From assembly GCA_023014335.1 (NCBI GenBank), contig JAECYW010000036.1, forward strand, positions 248,001 to 312,000: a stretch of 64,000 nucleotides of DNA, read 5' to 3'. Below are positions 23,413-36,318 of this stretch, piece by piece. This stretch comes from Galerina marginata (lineage: Eukaryota > Basidiomycota > Agaricomycetes > Agaricales > Galerinaceae). Numbering within the stretch: the stretch's first letter is position 1; each line of letters opens with the position of its first letter. The translations under genes were made by a program, and so were the position numbers. The notes beneath the pieces were generated by a model that made no database searches, was not told where the DNA came from, and saw nothing but the letters and a program-made list of their open reading frames with translations.

Positions 23413-24204
23413 GGAATAGCTTGATGAGCTAAGGGGCTAAGGACAAGGGCGGCTGTTTGGTAACAATCGCATTCCCTTTCGCCTTTATATAGGCTCATCG
23501 GGTCCATTATAGCAATAATGTGCGGGAGTCATCAAGTCCGTGCCCAGTCCATCGCGCAAAAGTGTCGGAAAGATGGCGGAGACTTGTCGTGTTAGATTAA
23601 ACAATTGTCCGAAGTTCGTCGGGTTATTTTCGCGTCTATCGAGATCCGCGCAACCGTCCGGAAATAATCCGGAACCGCGCAACGGAGTAACTGTCAACGG
23701 AATGTCACCGGAAGCAAATCGGTAGATCTATAATCTCGGAGTCACACGTCAAAGAAGCATCTGACAGCGAAGCATCCGGCAAAAGGCCCGGAAGGGTCCG
23801 CAACCAGAAATAGATCTGCTAAAAATATACTAAACTAAACTTAAACTTCGCGTGACTTACATTATGTAAGCGACCCGAGAGGCCTGCTGAATAAGCAGAA
23901 TATCTCCGAGAAGCCCGTGAAGCACCAACCGCACCTACCCTTATTGTCCCGTCTGATTTGCTCTGGAGTGCAAAATGTGCATCCCCCCTAGTGTCCCCTC
24001 AACCTGACCCCATATTCGGATTTCTCGACCCCAAATACCCCCTTTGGGTGCTTCAGAACGTCCAGAACGGTCCAGGGGGAGAGGAGGAAGGAGGAATCGC
24101 GAAATTGCCATAAAGGGATGCATCCCGGGAGGGCACACGTAAGCATTCCAAATATAGAACCATGACGCGCGAGCGACCAGAACGCCAAAAACAACACCCT
24201 CCCC
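23413..24204. other. Non-coding stretch before the minisatellite
   Basis: No domain-bearing frame. 23400-23930 is AT/CG mixed with no obvious terminal repeats. Minus-strand frames reaching into 23.95-24.3 kb are extensions of the minisatellite and are not genes. Confidence 0.45.
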
Positions 24205-24990
24205 CGACAACGGGCACCCTCCCTCCCACCTAGCACTCCCTCCCACCTCCCTCCTTCCACCTGCCCCTCCCTCCCTCCCGCGTGAAACCATCCCTCCCAC
24301 CCTCCCTCCTGCCAATACAACCCTCCCTCCCGCGTTAATCCCTCCCTCCCTCCTGCGTCAATACAACCCTCCCTCCCTCCCGCCCTCCCCCCCTCCTGCG
24401 TCAATCCCTCCCACCCTCCCGCGTGAATCCAACCCTCCCACCGTCCCTGCCGCGTCAATACATCCCTTGCTCCCTCCCACCCGCCCTCCCGCGTAAATCC
24501 CTCCCTCCCTCCCTCCCGCGGCAATACAACCCTCCCTCCCTCAACCCTCCCTCCTTCCCTCCCTCCCGCGTTAATCCCTCCCGCCACGTGCCGCCCTCCC
24601 TCCCTCCTGCATCAACAATCCTCCCTCCCTCCCTCCCGCGGTAATACAACCCACCCTCCCTCCTGCGTTAATTCATCCCACCCTCCCTCCCACCCTCCCG
24701 CCACGTGCCTCCCTCCCTCCCTCCCTCCTGCATTAACATCCCTCCCTCCCACGCTCCCGTGTTAATACATCCCTCCCTCCCTCCCTCTAATACATCCCTC
24801 CCTCCTTCCCGCCCATGCCGGCCCGTCCAGCCACCATTCCGGTGTGCATCCCACCAGCGACTTTGCCACCCTCCCTCCCTCCCTCCCGTGTTAATACATC
24901 CCGCCCTCCCTCCCTCCCGCGTAAATCCCTTCCTCCCTCCCTCCCACCTGCATCCAACCCTCTCACCCTCCTTCGTCCCGTCCCGTGACC
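24205..24990 (-). repeat. G-rich minisatellite with G-quadruplex potential
   Basis: Plus strand shows dozens of CCCTCCCTCCCTCCC blocks separated by short spacers of the type GCGTTAATACAT, GCGTCAATACAA, GCGTGAATCCAA or GCATTAACATC. The unit is roughly 20-35 bp and variable. The minus strand therefore carries many GGGAGGGAGGG runs, each meeting the G3 N1-7 quadruplex pattern. The minus-strand open frames here (Gly/Arg/Glu-rich) are by-products of the repeat. Confidence 0.85.
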
Positions 24991-26098
24991 ATCCCCACTG
25001 CTCCCCTCCATTCCAACCGCGCACCCGTGCTTGCTGCCCCCGCCAAATTCTAACGTGGTCCGTGCTCCCTCCCAGAACTCCAATGACATCATCATCCCTC
25101 CGATGATCCGTGCCCATCCCGTCCCAGAGAAGCTAATATCCAACATTTACAGCGTTCATTTACTACAGGCCCGTGCACTTCTCACTGTAAACCAACTATA
25201 TAACACGTGTTCCAACCTGCTCGCCTCTGTTTAGTCAGTATACCACAATACCTCCTCTGATAATGCCTGTTTGTCGATATCCCCAATGTACTGCACAGAC
25301 AACCCATTTCGAACCTCTGCCCAAGAAAGAAGCCATCACGACGCATCAATACCTCTCGTTCGGCGTCGGCGGTTCAGCGCACCTTAAGTCCATCGCGATA
25401 CGATCCGCGGGGCTTCCCATTCAGTATATACCATTGCTACATTTGTCAGTCCGCATACGAAGTACAAATAGAGAGAAAAAATGAAAGAAAAAGAAACAGA
25501 AGCAGAAAGAAAGAAAGTAACAACAACCAGGGTGTCAAGAGTACTTTTCCCAACGCGAGTACAATCTCCTTTCACAATCTATGCAGACAAGACCGAGATT
25601 GCAGAGCCGCAGATGACGAAGAGGAACCTCGTTCCACCGAAAGCGTTGACATCGAACCAAGCACGTCACCCTACCTCTTCACACAATGCACATCCAATTT
25701 TCCCTCAAAAACCCGCCCACTCACTTTTACTCGCGCCTATTCTTCTTCCTTCCCCCCCTTTCCGTTGCTTGCATGCATCTTACTTCCTTCCCCCCTCTTC
25801 CCTCGCTTGACCGTGTCAAACTTTCTTTCCCCCCCCATTTTCCTTCGCTTGACCGTATCTCACATTTTTTCCAGACCTGGGCGTCTTTCGCATCCATCAG
25901 GTGAGCCAACCAGAGAGTCTACCTGGATAAAGACACTGACAGCCGTGACAGCACCAATTCCATTCCACTAGCGGTGAGCAGTACGTCTAGTCCAATTATA
26001 AATGCTTTACCGAGCTAGGGAAACAACCACGTAGAGCTTCAGAGGTCGCAGTTCATAGTGACGTATCTTTCTCTCCGTTCATTGCCGATTACTCAAAA
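24991..26098. other. No supported gene
   Basis: Short frames only; 25730-25860 is a C/T-rich stretch with a local near-duplication (TTCCTTCCCCCC...CGCTTGACCGT) repeated about 55 bp apart. Confidence 0.4.
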
Positions 26099-26306
26099 AT
26101 GCCCAATAGAGCCCAACATCACGTCGTAGAGGTCAACCAAGGCCGTAGTTTCTTACCAGGTAAGCATACTTTTGCATTGTGCCAACATAGGCTGAATTTT
26201 GAGCGCAGCAAAATACAAGCTTCCTGCCGCACAGGTGAGTAAAGCAGTTATCCCAGATTGACGTTCTTACCAAAGTCAGGCAGTACCGACCCATTTTTTA
26301 AGGTAA
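26099..26306 (+). CDS. Possible three-exon small protein, 37 aa
   Basis: ATG 26099 opens a frame that can be spliced as 26099-26159, 26209-26234 and 26280-26306, with GTAAGC..GCGCAG and GTGAGT..GTCAG introns of 49 and 45 bp. The joined frame is in phase and ends TAA. The product begins MPNRAQHHVVEVNQG and has no known domain. The well-formed consecutive introns are the only evidence; it could also be the 5' part of a longer gene (a GTAAAG donor overlaps the stop) or a non-coding spliced RNA. Confidence 0.25.
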
Positions 26307-29300
26307 AGTACCCGGAAAAATAAACGCGTTTTTACCCTCTCTGTACGTGCACTGAAGAAACTACATTAGTTCTAAAGCATATTCGGACGTTTTCTGTTTC
26401 CTTCGTTGCAAATTCCCCATTTTCGATTTTTTCGCCCCGTTCTTTTCACCATCGCATTCTACACCTATGAAAACCTAGGGTTTGTGCTAAAAATCACTCC
26501 AATCCATCCACTCCTTCACCTTCTACAGCCATTTCTTTATTTTGCCTATCTCTGAGCCTCGCAAGCCCGTGGGAATCAAAGTACCGGCCCGGTACCTGTA
26601 GGGAAGTGCATGGGTTCATCGTACTCATTCAGGTCTCCGGTGGGTCCCAACAGGTAAGGGCACTAGTGTTTGAAAGTCTGGTCCAGTCCGGCTTTTTGGC
26701 GTCGTGCCCAACAGTCGGATGCATTGGAATTGATAGTTAGTAGAAAGGCATTTTCGTGACGAGGCTTTACGGTCAGTGGACTGTGTCCAATTAGATTAGA
26801 TTTCAATTAGATTAGTACTCTACACGGAACCTTGACAGAACGTCACATCCACTCTTGCAGTCAGAATCGCGTCTTGCCAGTGTTTTGCCTCAATTCATCA
26901 TGTTGTGGCCAATAGCCAATATATCTGCCGCTTCCTCTGAAACAAGTGTTTGAAGCATCTAGAGAGGTGATTATTGAGTTAATCTGGCTGGAAATGCGGG
27001 CGAAGTCGGTCAATGGGTGGTCGCTTATTCAGGACGCCGGATTCTGTCATGTCAGGGTCTGTGTGAAAATGTATAAAGTGAGCCCAAATTCTTTCTGTCT
27101 TTTTCCCCCCTCTCACCGACACGTCTCACGTTCTGCTCTGCCCTCCGCCTGTTCGAACCCTCCGGTGCGGGAACTACGACAGGTTTTATTGCATATCTGC
27201 ATTTTCAACAGTAATTGCGGCATTGATTCACAGTCAAGTTATCATTCACCCGCGTTACATTTCCGCTAATGGCGCGCAAATACATTTTTTCGTCTTAGCA
27301 TCCCTCTGACTTACCTTGAGGTATCCAGTGTTTGTTAGCCTTGGCCTAAGGACGATCGTCACTCATCCAAGCCACTTATGGCCTCAATTGAGCGAAGATG
27401 AAGTGTCCAGCTCTATCATCGTGATTGATCATTTCTAGCCCGAGTGCAGTTTGGTGACCTCAACCCGGAAGTGAGTAGCGTTCATTCATGATCGATTAGC
27501 TGCAAGGTGGATCACTGACATTCCTTTGCTTGTTTATAGCGTTCTTGACTGCCGCTTCTAAGGAGTCGTTACGAGTATCTGTTAGGTATCGCAAATCACT
27601 GGCCGAGCTTCCAATCCTGGTCCACCACCCGCCCAGTTCTTACACATTACAACCCAATGACCACCAACGAAGCAACAACTTCCCTCCAGCCAATTTGCGA
27701 TCTTGCGAGGTAAGTTCTTTTGGCGAGTTAAATCCATCTCCCACTAACCTACCATCAGTCAGTCCGGTTTCTAATGATGCGTGGCGTTTGCGAGAGGGCA
27801 ATGTCTTGAGTAGCTATTTGGTAAGTACGTGGCGTGTTCAGATGACATACTTCTTTGTCTTTTCCTCTGGTATGAACTGACGATTTCCATTTCTCTTTAG
27901 ACCAATCTCGCTTTTGTTGACGACGCTCCAACAAATATCACCTGGAGCATATGACCCGCTCGTCTTGCGGCCCACGCTACTGATGCCACGGGCGTCGCCT
28001 GCCATTGTTGGCTGCTTGTCTTTAGGTGTCCGTACTGAGATGGATTCAATGCCTTATGGGCACCTTGAGGTTGTTCAGGAGAAAGGAGGAGCTCTTTAGA
28101 GGTTGATGTAGTTCTTATGGTGCTGTTTCTGTCATTTTCTTGTCCCTCTTTGTTTTCCGAGGTATGCATTTTGTATTTTCTTATGCCTTCAATTCTCATT
28201 CGAGATTCTTTCAGAGTTCCTTTCCAATATCAATCGACTGGGTAAGGTTTCTTGTTGATCTATCCTGCAGATATCATTTAACGACATTGACAAGGTATTG
28301 AATCCATCGCCACTATTACTCATTATGCGAGTCCACGATGAGCGCCCGTTCATTGGTATTTCTACACGTTCACTGAAAATAGGACTTGCCATGGCTTATC
28401 CCCTCTCGAGGCTGGTTTCTTTGTTACAATAAAAATTGGATTTTGTCACAACCAAGCAGCGCTCACCAACCCTTGTGCTTCTGCCCTTCCAGTAAGTTTA
28501 ACTTTACACTTTATGTACATCGAATCTTTGCCTCATGAACCATGAGATTTATAGGTAGAATTTCGATCGTCATAATTTGATTCGTGAATTTTAGGCTTCA
28601 TTTCGCCCGTGGGCCTCCAGCTCTTGCACTGTGCTTCCAAGCATTATGAGTATTCGTGACGTTGAGAGGTTCCGGCACTTTCTTCGTGAGTCCCCCAGCT
28701 TTCCATCGTCCTCAATGACCTGACTCGTTTCCTAGACTGCTCATCGTACGTGTGATGCATGATGGGTCCGGGCCCACGTCCAATCCCCTGACGGTACTAT
28801 GTCGAGTCCTGCGTTACTGAAGCCCATCCCTCCTTTCGCCGATGGTTATATTCCACTCCTCGAAACAACCTGGCGTCTCGCCGTTTCTAAGCCTAACCAA
28901 GTTGTCACCTGTGATGTAACGAGGTTCAATTGTCCTTTTTGTCATGTTCCGCCTGCTTGAACATCGTCTCTCTTTCGGAGGATGGTCGTAATGACCACCT
29001 CGTATGTACTTTTCTAGGTTTGTGGTAATAATCTGCACTTCATTTCAGCCCTCAGACATTTTGTTTGTCGCAGTTGGTCTTTCAGCAATATACAACTTTC
29101 TCCTAGTGATTCGTTCGTGAAGTCAGACGTGTAAATATAGATTTTTCCCAAACACTCACCGAATTTTTCCGCCTGTTGAACCAAGTTTCTCAACCTTCAC
29201 TGGCTTGAACCATGCAGGTTTTCCTTGACACGACGCGCAATACTCTACAGGTCCTTTAATGGTGATGCCTTCTTTGTGTCCAATTTATTTGCCAGAGCGG

Positions 29301-29751
29301 CTGAGTAACTTGAACAAGGCCAAGACAAAAGAATCTAATACGGTTATGCCAGTGATGATTGTAACGGTCGGCGTCGTGGGAGCTCCTTAATTTCGAAATT
29401 TTGAGGCCTGTCGAAGGTGCGCCAACTGCCATTCAAATTTCCATGTCATCTATTCTCATGAAGTCATAATAGTAGGATCATGGGTGTTGCCTCTTCATAA
29501 CTTTCCAGTTATCTTTGGAAACCGTCACTGTCTAGGCGTGTTTTTTCCCGGACAGTTGTGAGTTTCTCAACCCGAAATGGAATCAGAATGCTACGGTTCT
29601 GGGTGAACTCACCGACGCTCAGTCGACTGCGCTTCTACTTTTTACGTTTATCTCGCGTTCCGGTGCACAATTTATATATATATGAGTATAAAAACTCTTA
29701 AACATTCATAACTCGAAACTCTACTTCCAAGAAGCGAGGAAACTGGGTAAA
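26307..29751. other. Long gene-poor stretch
   Basis: Fragmentary frames only. 27530-28100 has several donor- and acceptor-like sites, but no product is recognisable. The left part (26.6-27.0 kb) contains short ATTAGATT repeats. Could hold decayed genes beyond recognition. Confidence 0.4.
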
Positions 29752-30480
29752 ATGTGTTACTCGCACGCAGCGTTGTCTCTCGCCCTCAGCGTCGGTTCTG
29801 TTGAACTTGCTGGTGCTGGTGCTGGGTGGCAGTTCGTCCAGAACGGCACGTCTGGTGTATTGGCCCTTGAGGCCATTTTCGTTTCACTGACACTTGCTAT
29901 CTTTTTTGATCGGACATTCGGCATGGGGTGTGTTGTGTAACATGGAAACAAACACTGCCAGTCTGTTGAGAGTTGTGTCCGATACATTCTGTGCATCTGG
30001 TGGCTTCTTGAGCAATGGAACAATGGTAAGTCATCGAACGCGGACGAGTTTTCCATGACTATCCGACAACTAACGGCTTTCTTTCCTACTATGTAGGTCA
30101 GTGTTGGTGGTCATATCCTCGCAAATCCAGCCGCTGTGGATGGACGCATGGCAATTCGGATCTTTGAACCCTGCGTGGATCCTGCAGGAGTCAACTGTAC
30201 TTTTGTTCGAAGATTCTGAAACATTACATCTTGAGGAAACAAGGTGGTATCCGTCGAGTCGTAGTCTTAGAATATTTGATGGCTCTCTGGTAAGCTGTCT
30301 TACTCTAATTTTGCCTTATATTTACCTCGTTTGAAGATGGTTGTTGGTGGGATCCACAAGCGAACACCGTTCTACAATACGGATCTGGCGAACTTTGGGT
30401 TTTTCCCACTGAAAGACGGCGGTGTCCCTCGCCCATCAGCTTTCCTAGAGAGAAGTCTTCCTACTGATTGTTTCCCTCGG
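29752..30480 (+). pseudogene. Glyoxal-oxidase-like copper radical oxidase, truncated and frameshifted
   Basis: The segment reads as the N-terminal quarter of a glyoxal oxidase-type protein. It has a leader-like start, GAGWQFVQNGTSGVLALE, FFDR, NTASLLRVVSDTFCASGG, FLSNGTM, an intron (30026-30097), VSVGGHILANPAAVDGR, ETRWYPSS, a second intron (about 30290-30338), then [26 protein letters not shown] and the VGG turns are typical of the family's beta-propeller. The frame changes between the first block and NTASLL (about 29940), and again at about 30205 (a missing base between VNCT and FEDSE). After 30480 the similarity ends, so the Cys-Tyr radical centre and the copper ligands of the rest of the protein are absent. 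Intact members are secreted, about 550 or more residues long, and make H2O2 for lignocellulose breakdown. This copy is dead. Confidence 0.75.
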
Positions 30481-31323
30481 TAAAGAAAACGGAGAGCATC
30501 CTCCCAGACATTCCGAATAGGGTCTGCATCACAAACCCGTTCCAATGGCTTTCCACTTTCGAAGAATCAAAACCACCCTTAATTAGGCAACAACATTATG
30601 TAATTTCTTCCTATTTAGGCAGGGAGGCTCAGGGGAGAGGAGGGCGGTCGGAGGAGACCTTAGGAAAAAAAACAACATGATATCTTTAGAATTGTTTCTG
30701 CATGCAAAAACCATGTCAGAGAGTTTTTATGCGATCTTTGGACTTCAAAATGCATCCACCCCAATTTTCTTGCCAATGAGGGCGCTTTCAAAGAGAGGCT
30801 TCAGAGAAAGACGATTTATTAGCTGCTATAGAGCTTCCTGCAAAATATCAAGAGTCGAGGTACCAATGCGGATGAACTAGGTAAAGCAGCCCGCAAAATG
30901 GACAATTATAGAATCCACTTACAGCGCCTGCCCACCAGAATGGAGGCAACCCCAACAATTCCTCTTCACAGGACAGCCTTTCTACCAAAGGTTCTTTGAG
31001 TCAACTGTATATACCCCGCCTCTAATAAGTACTAAGTAGTCAAATACCTGCATTTTCATGTCTACTCTATGCGACGATAATTGGAGCTCCGAAGATTACA
31101 TAACAATTTTCTGACACGGCTTCAGGGGTGTGTAAAAACAGGACGAACCAACCACTACACCCTCTCTCATTCACCCTCTCATACCTGCAGGCTAACAAAA
31201 GAAACGGAAAGCCAGATTAACGGCAGTCCTCAACATGGAGTACCTTACTTCCATCACTTATAAACCACCCACTGACTGTGTTCTAGCGGGACCGCCATCG
31301 AAACGCTGAAGCGTGTCACTCAA
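30481..31323. other. No supported gene
   Basis: Short frames only. The upstream flank of the OrsD/recombinase gene is within it; an acceptor-like TTCTAG at 31281-31286 may mark an upstream exon not identified. Confidence 0.4.
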
Positions 31324-34300
31324 ATGCTGGCATCTGATGTGCAGTCCCCAGTCATACTCATATGCAAAGAGGAGAATGCATTTACATTGTGAGTGCTAGG
31401 CGGCTTGACAGAAGAATCACACTCATTCCATCTACCACGCTAGCCACCAGATGGCTGCATCAAACTTTCCGCCTAACGTTGTCCAAGCTGTTCTCAGTCA
31501 GCTGAATGATACCGCAGAGAGCGACGGGAAAAATGACTCTTCAGGCACCCCAGGTAATGCCGCCATATCATCTAGAAAGTTAATTCTTTTCCGCTGACGG
31601 TTCAACAGAAGACGAGAATCCCACTAAGCCCTCTAACGACATGGATGATATGGACGAAGTTTATGATGAATATGATGAGATTGCTAACATCATCGACACC
31701 TATGATGATGAGGAGAAACCGCGCGATGCCAAGTCGGAACACGTAAAAGCGATGCTGAGTTCACTCATTGAAGACACGGCAGCATACCTGGAGGCGCAAG
31801 ACGGCACGTTAGAGGTGGCTGGCGAGTCAGATAATTTGGAAAGGCCATCCGGGACTATGAGTAAAGTTGAAGATCCTGTGATGGCTTTATCGGGTAAGCA
31901 CCTACTGCACTACATGCATTAACTCTTTGGAGCTAAGAACAATTACAGAACAACTCTCCAGTCTTCATTTAGATGCCGGTCCAGCTCCCCATCCAACAAC
32001 TGGGCGTACTCAGCTGCCAGACGTTCCAGGAGCTACTTCATCCACTCAGGGTTAGTGCGGCGCTTCAGCGATTTGAATATTTTCTGACACTTACGCAATC
32101 TGTAATAAGCATACGACGCCCAGACGAAGACCACTGTTTCCAACCCGCTCGTAAATCCTAAAGCAGAGGACCAAAGTAAGCAGGCCATTAATCCGCCACA
32201 AGGTTTTAATTAATAAGTGGTTGAAGCATCTGGCGAACCGTCGCAAGGAGCGTCGGACTTGATAACCACCCCACTTCTGGACATGCTTGGCCTGGTATTT
32301 AATCAACGTCATGGGCTTCTCATCTGCCATCCTTGCTGCATGGGTTTGACTTTAACCGGAGCTGCTGGTCATCTTTCGTCCCAGGTCGTGCGTACCTGGG
32401 ATGATTTGAAAGACCGTTGGCTTGACTTTATGGCAGAGCACCCAATTCTAGCTGGTGTCGTCACTGCGCACCAGAAAGAGGCTTTCAAGGAGTCTTTGGT
32501 AAAAAGCCTCATGAGTTGCGGCGCAATCAAGTCTGCTGCTGGTATACTCGATGGATCTGGTAACGAGAACTGGAGGAAGAACGGTGACAAAATTCGCACT
32601 GATGGCACTCCTGTCCAGGGGGTGAGAACCAACCTCGGATACGCATGCAATAAGTGCTCTAAGGCTGAGCGTTCATACAACTCTTTCCGAAATCATTATC
32701 ATGTGGACGGAGCCCTCGCTGGGATTCGAACAAGGCCCGATCACATACTGAAAAATGTCCAAGTGCAGACCTTTTGCGAAACTTACCGGTACTTTTACCC
32801 CGTCTATTCCACCCCAGAGTTTCTTCCGAGCCAAAAGACCTCTACGGACTCTAAACTCTCAGCACTTCAGCTTCTCGGAAACGAGCAAGCACGGATTCTG
32901 CAAACAGTCCCTAAAACGAAGGCTTTAGCTCCTGAGTTACGAACGCTAGCCCCTATATTTCGCGACGGTGGGATAGAGCCTTGGCTGAGGCGGTTCGATA
33001 GAAGCCAACTCTCCTCTTTGTTGCCTGTTGTGCCTCGCCCTGGTATCCAGAAAAAGAATTCTGTATTCTATCGACTGCGAACAGCCATCTTTAAGCTATT
33101 TGCAGAGGATCTCCGGCTACTACAAGAGGATGAGGTTCATACTGAGATCCCACATATACTCACAAACGGCTCTCAGTGAGTAATTGCTTATTTTCCCCCT
33201 ACTATTTCAGCACGCTATGATTAAGCTTAAGCACGCCTGCTTATAGACATCAAAATCGCCGACGATTCTCTATTTTGACATTACCCAGTAGCATCAGCGA
33301 CTACTGTGCTGTTGAGATTAGGTTGGTGTGGGTGCTTCTGGAATACAGCGCCAGAATGCCTTCCAATTCAAAAGACGATGAGGGTTCTGTTTCCCCGTTA
33401 TTCATCCTCACTAATGCCAACCGTGCCTCCCTCGAAAGCCTGAGGAAAGCTCTTGATGGCAGGGGTTTGAAAAAGGTTGCGCAGGCATTACGAATTCTTT
33501 TTGACGGGCTCTATTTTCCCAGTCAAGAAGAAAGAGATCGTGCTTACCAAAAGCCCGTCCATGTGTTCCCAATTCTCCAGTCAATCATCTTCACCTTCAT
33601 CGCTTCAAATGGGAACTATCTCCCTATTCATCTAATGCCCCCGCTACTCGCGAAGTTCCAGTACTGTATGCGCCTTCGTGGATTGTACCGAATTAACGAA
33701 GCGATTTTGGACAATAAGATGGTTGGATGGAGAGAGTTAGGCTTTTAGTATTTATCTCAAAGCTGAATTTAATCTAACCAAAATCTTTTTTAGCATTGCT
33801 ATTAAGTTCGTCGACACCTTTTTGGCAGACTTTGGAGATGCGCCTTTCAGCATCATGCGTTTCTGGATGCATGGCCTAAGCGTCGTTGCCAGGAATACAC
33901 CCCGTCCCAACTTACTCTGGTGGAGGGGTGAGGTCATCCTCATGTTCGGGCGCGAGATCTCCTTCCAGCAGTACCGGGAAAAGAACTACAAGAGGGTTCT
34001 GCAGCTCGAAAACTTCATTCTCAACGAGGTTTTGTTCGGTTTTTATACAATGGAAGAGGCGGAAGAGATTTTTGGCGTCAAGAATCTTGAGGAATCCGGT
34101 GACGAAACAACCCCTGGGCATGGCGTAATTGCTGACACAACCAATCCGCTGATGCGTACCGAGCAGTCCGACATATTTTTCGAGCGCCTTTTCCAGGAAA
34201 AAAAACTCGATATTTGACCCAGTCCAAGAGGCGGGATTATTGTTGATCCAATGCAGGGCCTTCGCTGGCTCGCAGCCATTCATAAGGCGTTTGGAATGCT

Positions 34301-35237
34301 GGTGGCAGCCTGCCATATTCTAACTGTTGCTGGTCGTGGCACAGAATGGGAAACCATCTCCCCAACTAACAACGAAAACGGGCCAAAGGGAGTAGTATAT
34401 GATCCTGGAGCACAGACAGGAGCATTTGACGCCGCCTATCACAAAAGTCTCAATATCCAAGGCACCAACAAGCACAGCCGAAGATATGTACCCTACGAGA
34501 TTTTCCGTCTGATCTATTTTCTTCTTAGGGTGGTGCGCTCGATTGAGCTCACCGTCCTCTTTGCGACAATCATCTCCGACACCGACAAGCCTGCCGTCAT
34601 CGAGGCCTATAATAAGCACATCTTTGCTTCAATGGGAAAATCCTGGGTGGCTGCCGATATATCCCGGTCTCTTCAAGAATGGTTCGAGGAAATTTTTGAC
34701 TTACGCCTAGGACTCCATGATTATCGCCATTTAGCCATTGCCGTCCAAAGAAAATTTATGGATCTCAACGCCAAGTCGCCTTCGGAGATGGAAGTGACAC
34801 TCAATGCTCTTCGTGGTCACCAAAAGGTGGTTGGCGACTCGCATTACGCCCGCGAAACTCACCTGGGAACCTGCTCTCCAGAGGAGAGGGATCGTGCTCT
34901 GGCAGTGGGGCGCGAATATCACAGGGTAATGGGGTTTGCAACTGGCTTCAACGACGCTCCTACAGCCGAGGCAAAGGAGCTCCGGGGAGGATTCTCTTAC
35001 CAGCCGCCTGCCGTCTATGCTCCAATGAAGAAGCTGAAGGCAAAGCAAAAGCGCACAGCTCGGACTGCTGACCTTGCTCCTCTCCCACCTGCAACGCCTA
35101 AGAAAGGAATATCCAAAGATGAAGTCGATATTCGCATTCGTACACGAACCCAGACTAATGTGGAAGTTCGCCGATCAACCAGGACAAAGAAAGATGTTAA
35201 GCGTAATGGGTATGATGGAGTTGATTTCGAGGATTAG
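31324..35237 (+). CDS. OrsD zinc-finger / tyrosine-recombinase-like protein, one in-frame TGA
   Basis: Eight exons: 31324-31388, 31444-31553, 31609-31893, 31949-32050, 32110-32175, 32218-33175, 33247-33747, 33794-35237. They total 3531 nt (1177 codons) with every phase matching. The start is the first in-frame Met; an upstream exon is possible. Order of parts: an acidic N-terminal region; an OrsD (DUF3505)-like zinc-binding part with LICHPCC and later YACNKCSKAERSYNSFRNHYH; a helical middle; then a fold resembling a tyrosine recombinase, with a catalytic-type Arg in AGRGTEW, His/Arg in HDYRHLAIA, GHQ, and a Tyr in DSHYA; and a basic tail. This arrangement is known in basidiomycete proteins, often fused to RecQ-type helicases and found in transposon or subtelomeric contexts. 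No helicase is present here. TGA at 34215-34217 interrupts the frame, which is otherwise open on both sides; it may be a Trp codon mutated to stop, so the gene is probably recently inactivated. Confidence 0.65.
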
Positions 35238-36318
35238 GGGGTCGTAGGCTAGACTGCATTCTTATACAACAGTTACCTAGTTAGCCAGCCCAACACTTCG
35301 TTAACATAGCCCGAGCAAAATGGAAGACAGACTGAACACACTATTTGAGAAACTGAAAAAATCTTGGCAAACGAGTCGAAATTGGGCCCGCAATATGCAA
35401 AACGGTACACGTGAGGGGGAGGTCACGTCGTGAAGTCTTGTTCTAGCGTCCAGGGCTTGATAAACAAAAAAGTATGTATATCCTGTCACTATCTACTTCT
35501 ATATATCAACAAAATGGGGTGGAAAACCTACTGCACGCTTCCCCGGCTCATCAAGCACCAACGAAGCGACTCCCCGCTCACATTTGGGTGCTTGATTGAC
35601 GACAGTGGAGGCAATACCCTTCCCGCGGCGTCGAGCGCCGAGGAAGGAGATGAGGTGAGCATGCACTGAGCAAGCTTCCACGTCACTGGCGGTCATTGAG
35701 CATCAAAGGAAGAGGTGCCCACCTCAGTAGCACCCTCAAACACCAATGACGGAGGCATGGCAACAACTGCTCTCGCCAACACACCCTCGGCGTCCTACGA
35801 TTTACCGTACGTATGCGTCATCGATGACGCGTACAGACCACCCACGACCACCAACACATCATTATTCGTCGAGGAGGAAAAAAGGGCGGGCATCCAGCCC
35901 ACGCCCACCAACTCAACCAACAAGGAGGGGCTGCAGTTGAAGCAGCGCCCTCAATAATCTGCAGGATGTACGCGTCAACGATGACGCGTACATACCACGC
36001 CCCCCGCGACACATCCTCAAGAGGGAAAATGAGCGGGCATCCAGCCCCGCCCACCCATTCGATAACTGGCGCGGAGGGGCTGCGGTGGAAGAAGCCGCCA
36101 CCACAGCACTCGCCCGCCGTCTCGGCCGTCCTGCTCGTTGTACAACAATCCACAGTACGTACGCGTCATCGACGACGCGTACACGCCGCGCGCTCCGTCA
36201 GTCGTCAAGGAGGGAAAGGAGGCGGGCATATCCAGCCCCGCCCGCCGACACAATCAACAACGAAGAGGGGCCGCTTCCATCGCAGCCCTTCCCTCTCGCA
36301 TTACGTACACACCACCCA

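Noticed and set aside
24000..25146. Minus-strand Gly/Arg/Glu-rich frames of up to 199 codons
   Set aside because: Produced by the CCCTCCC minisatellite; no start context, introns or non-repetitive core.
31324..35237. RecQ-type helicase fused to the recombinase-like gene
   Set aside because: No Walker A, DExH or helicase C motifs in any frame up to the next repeat.
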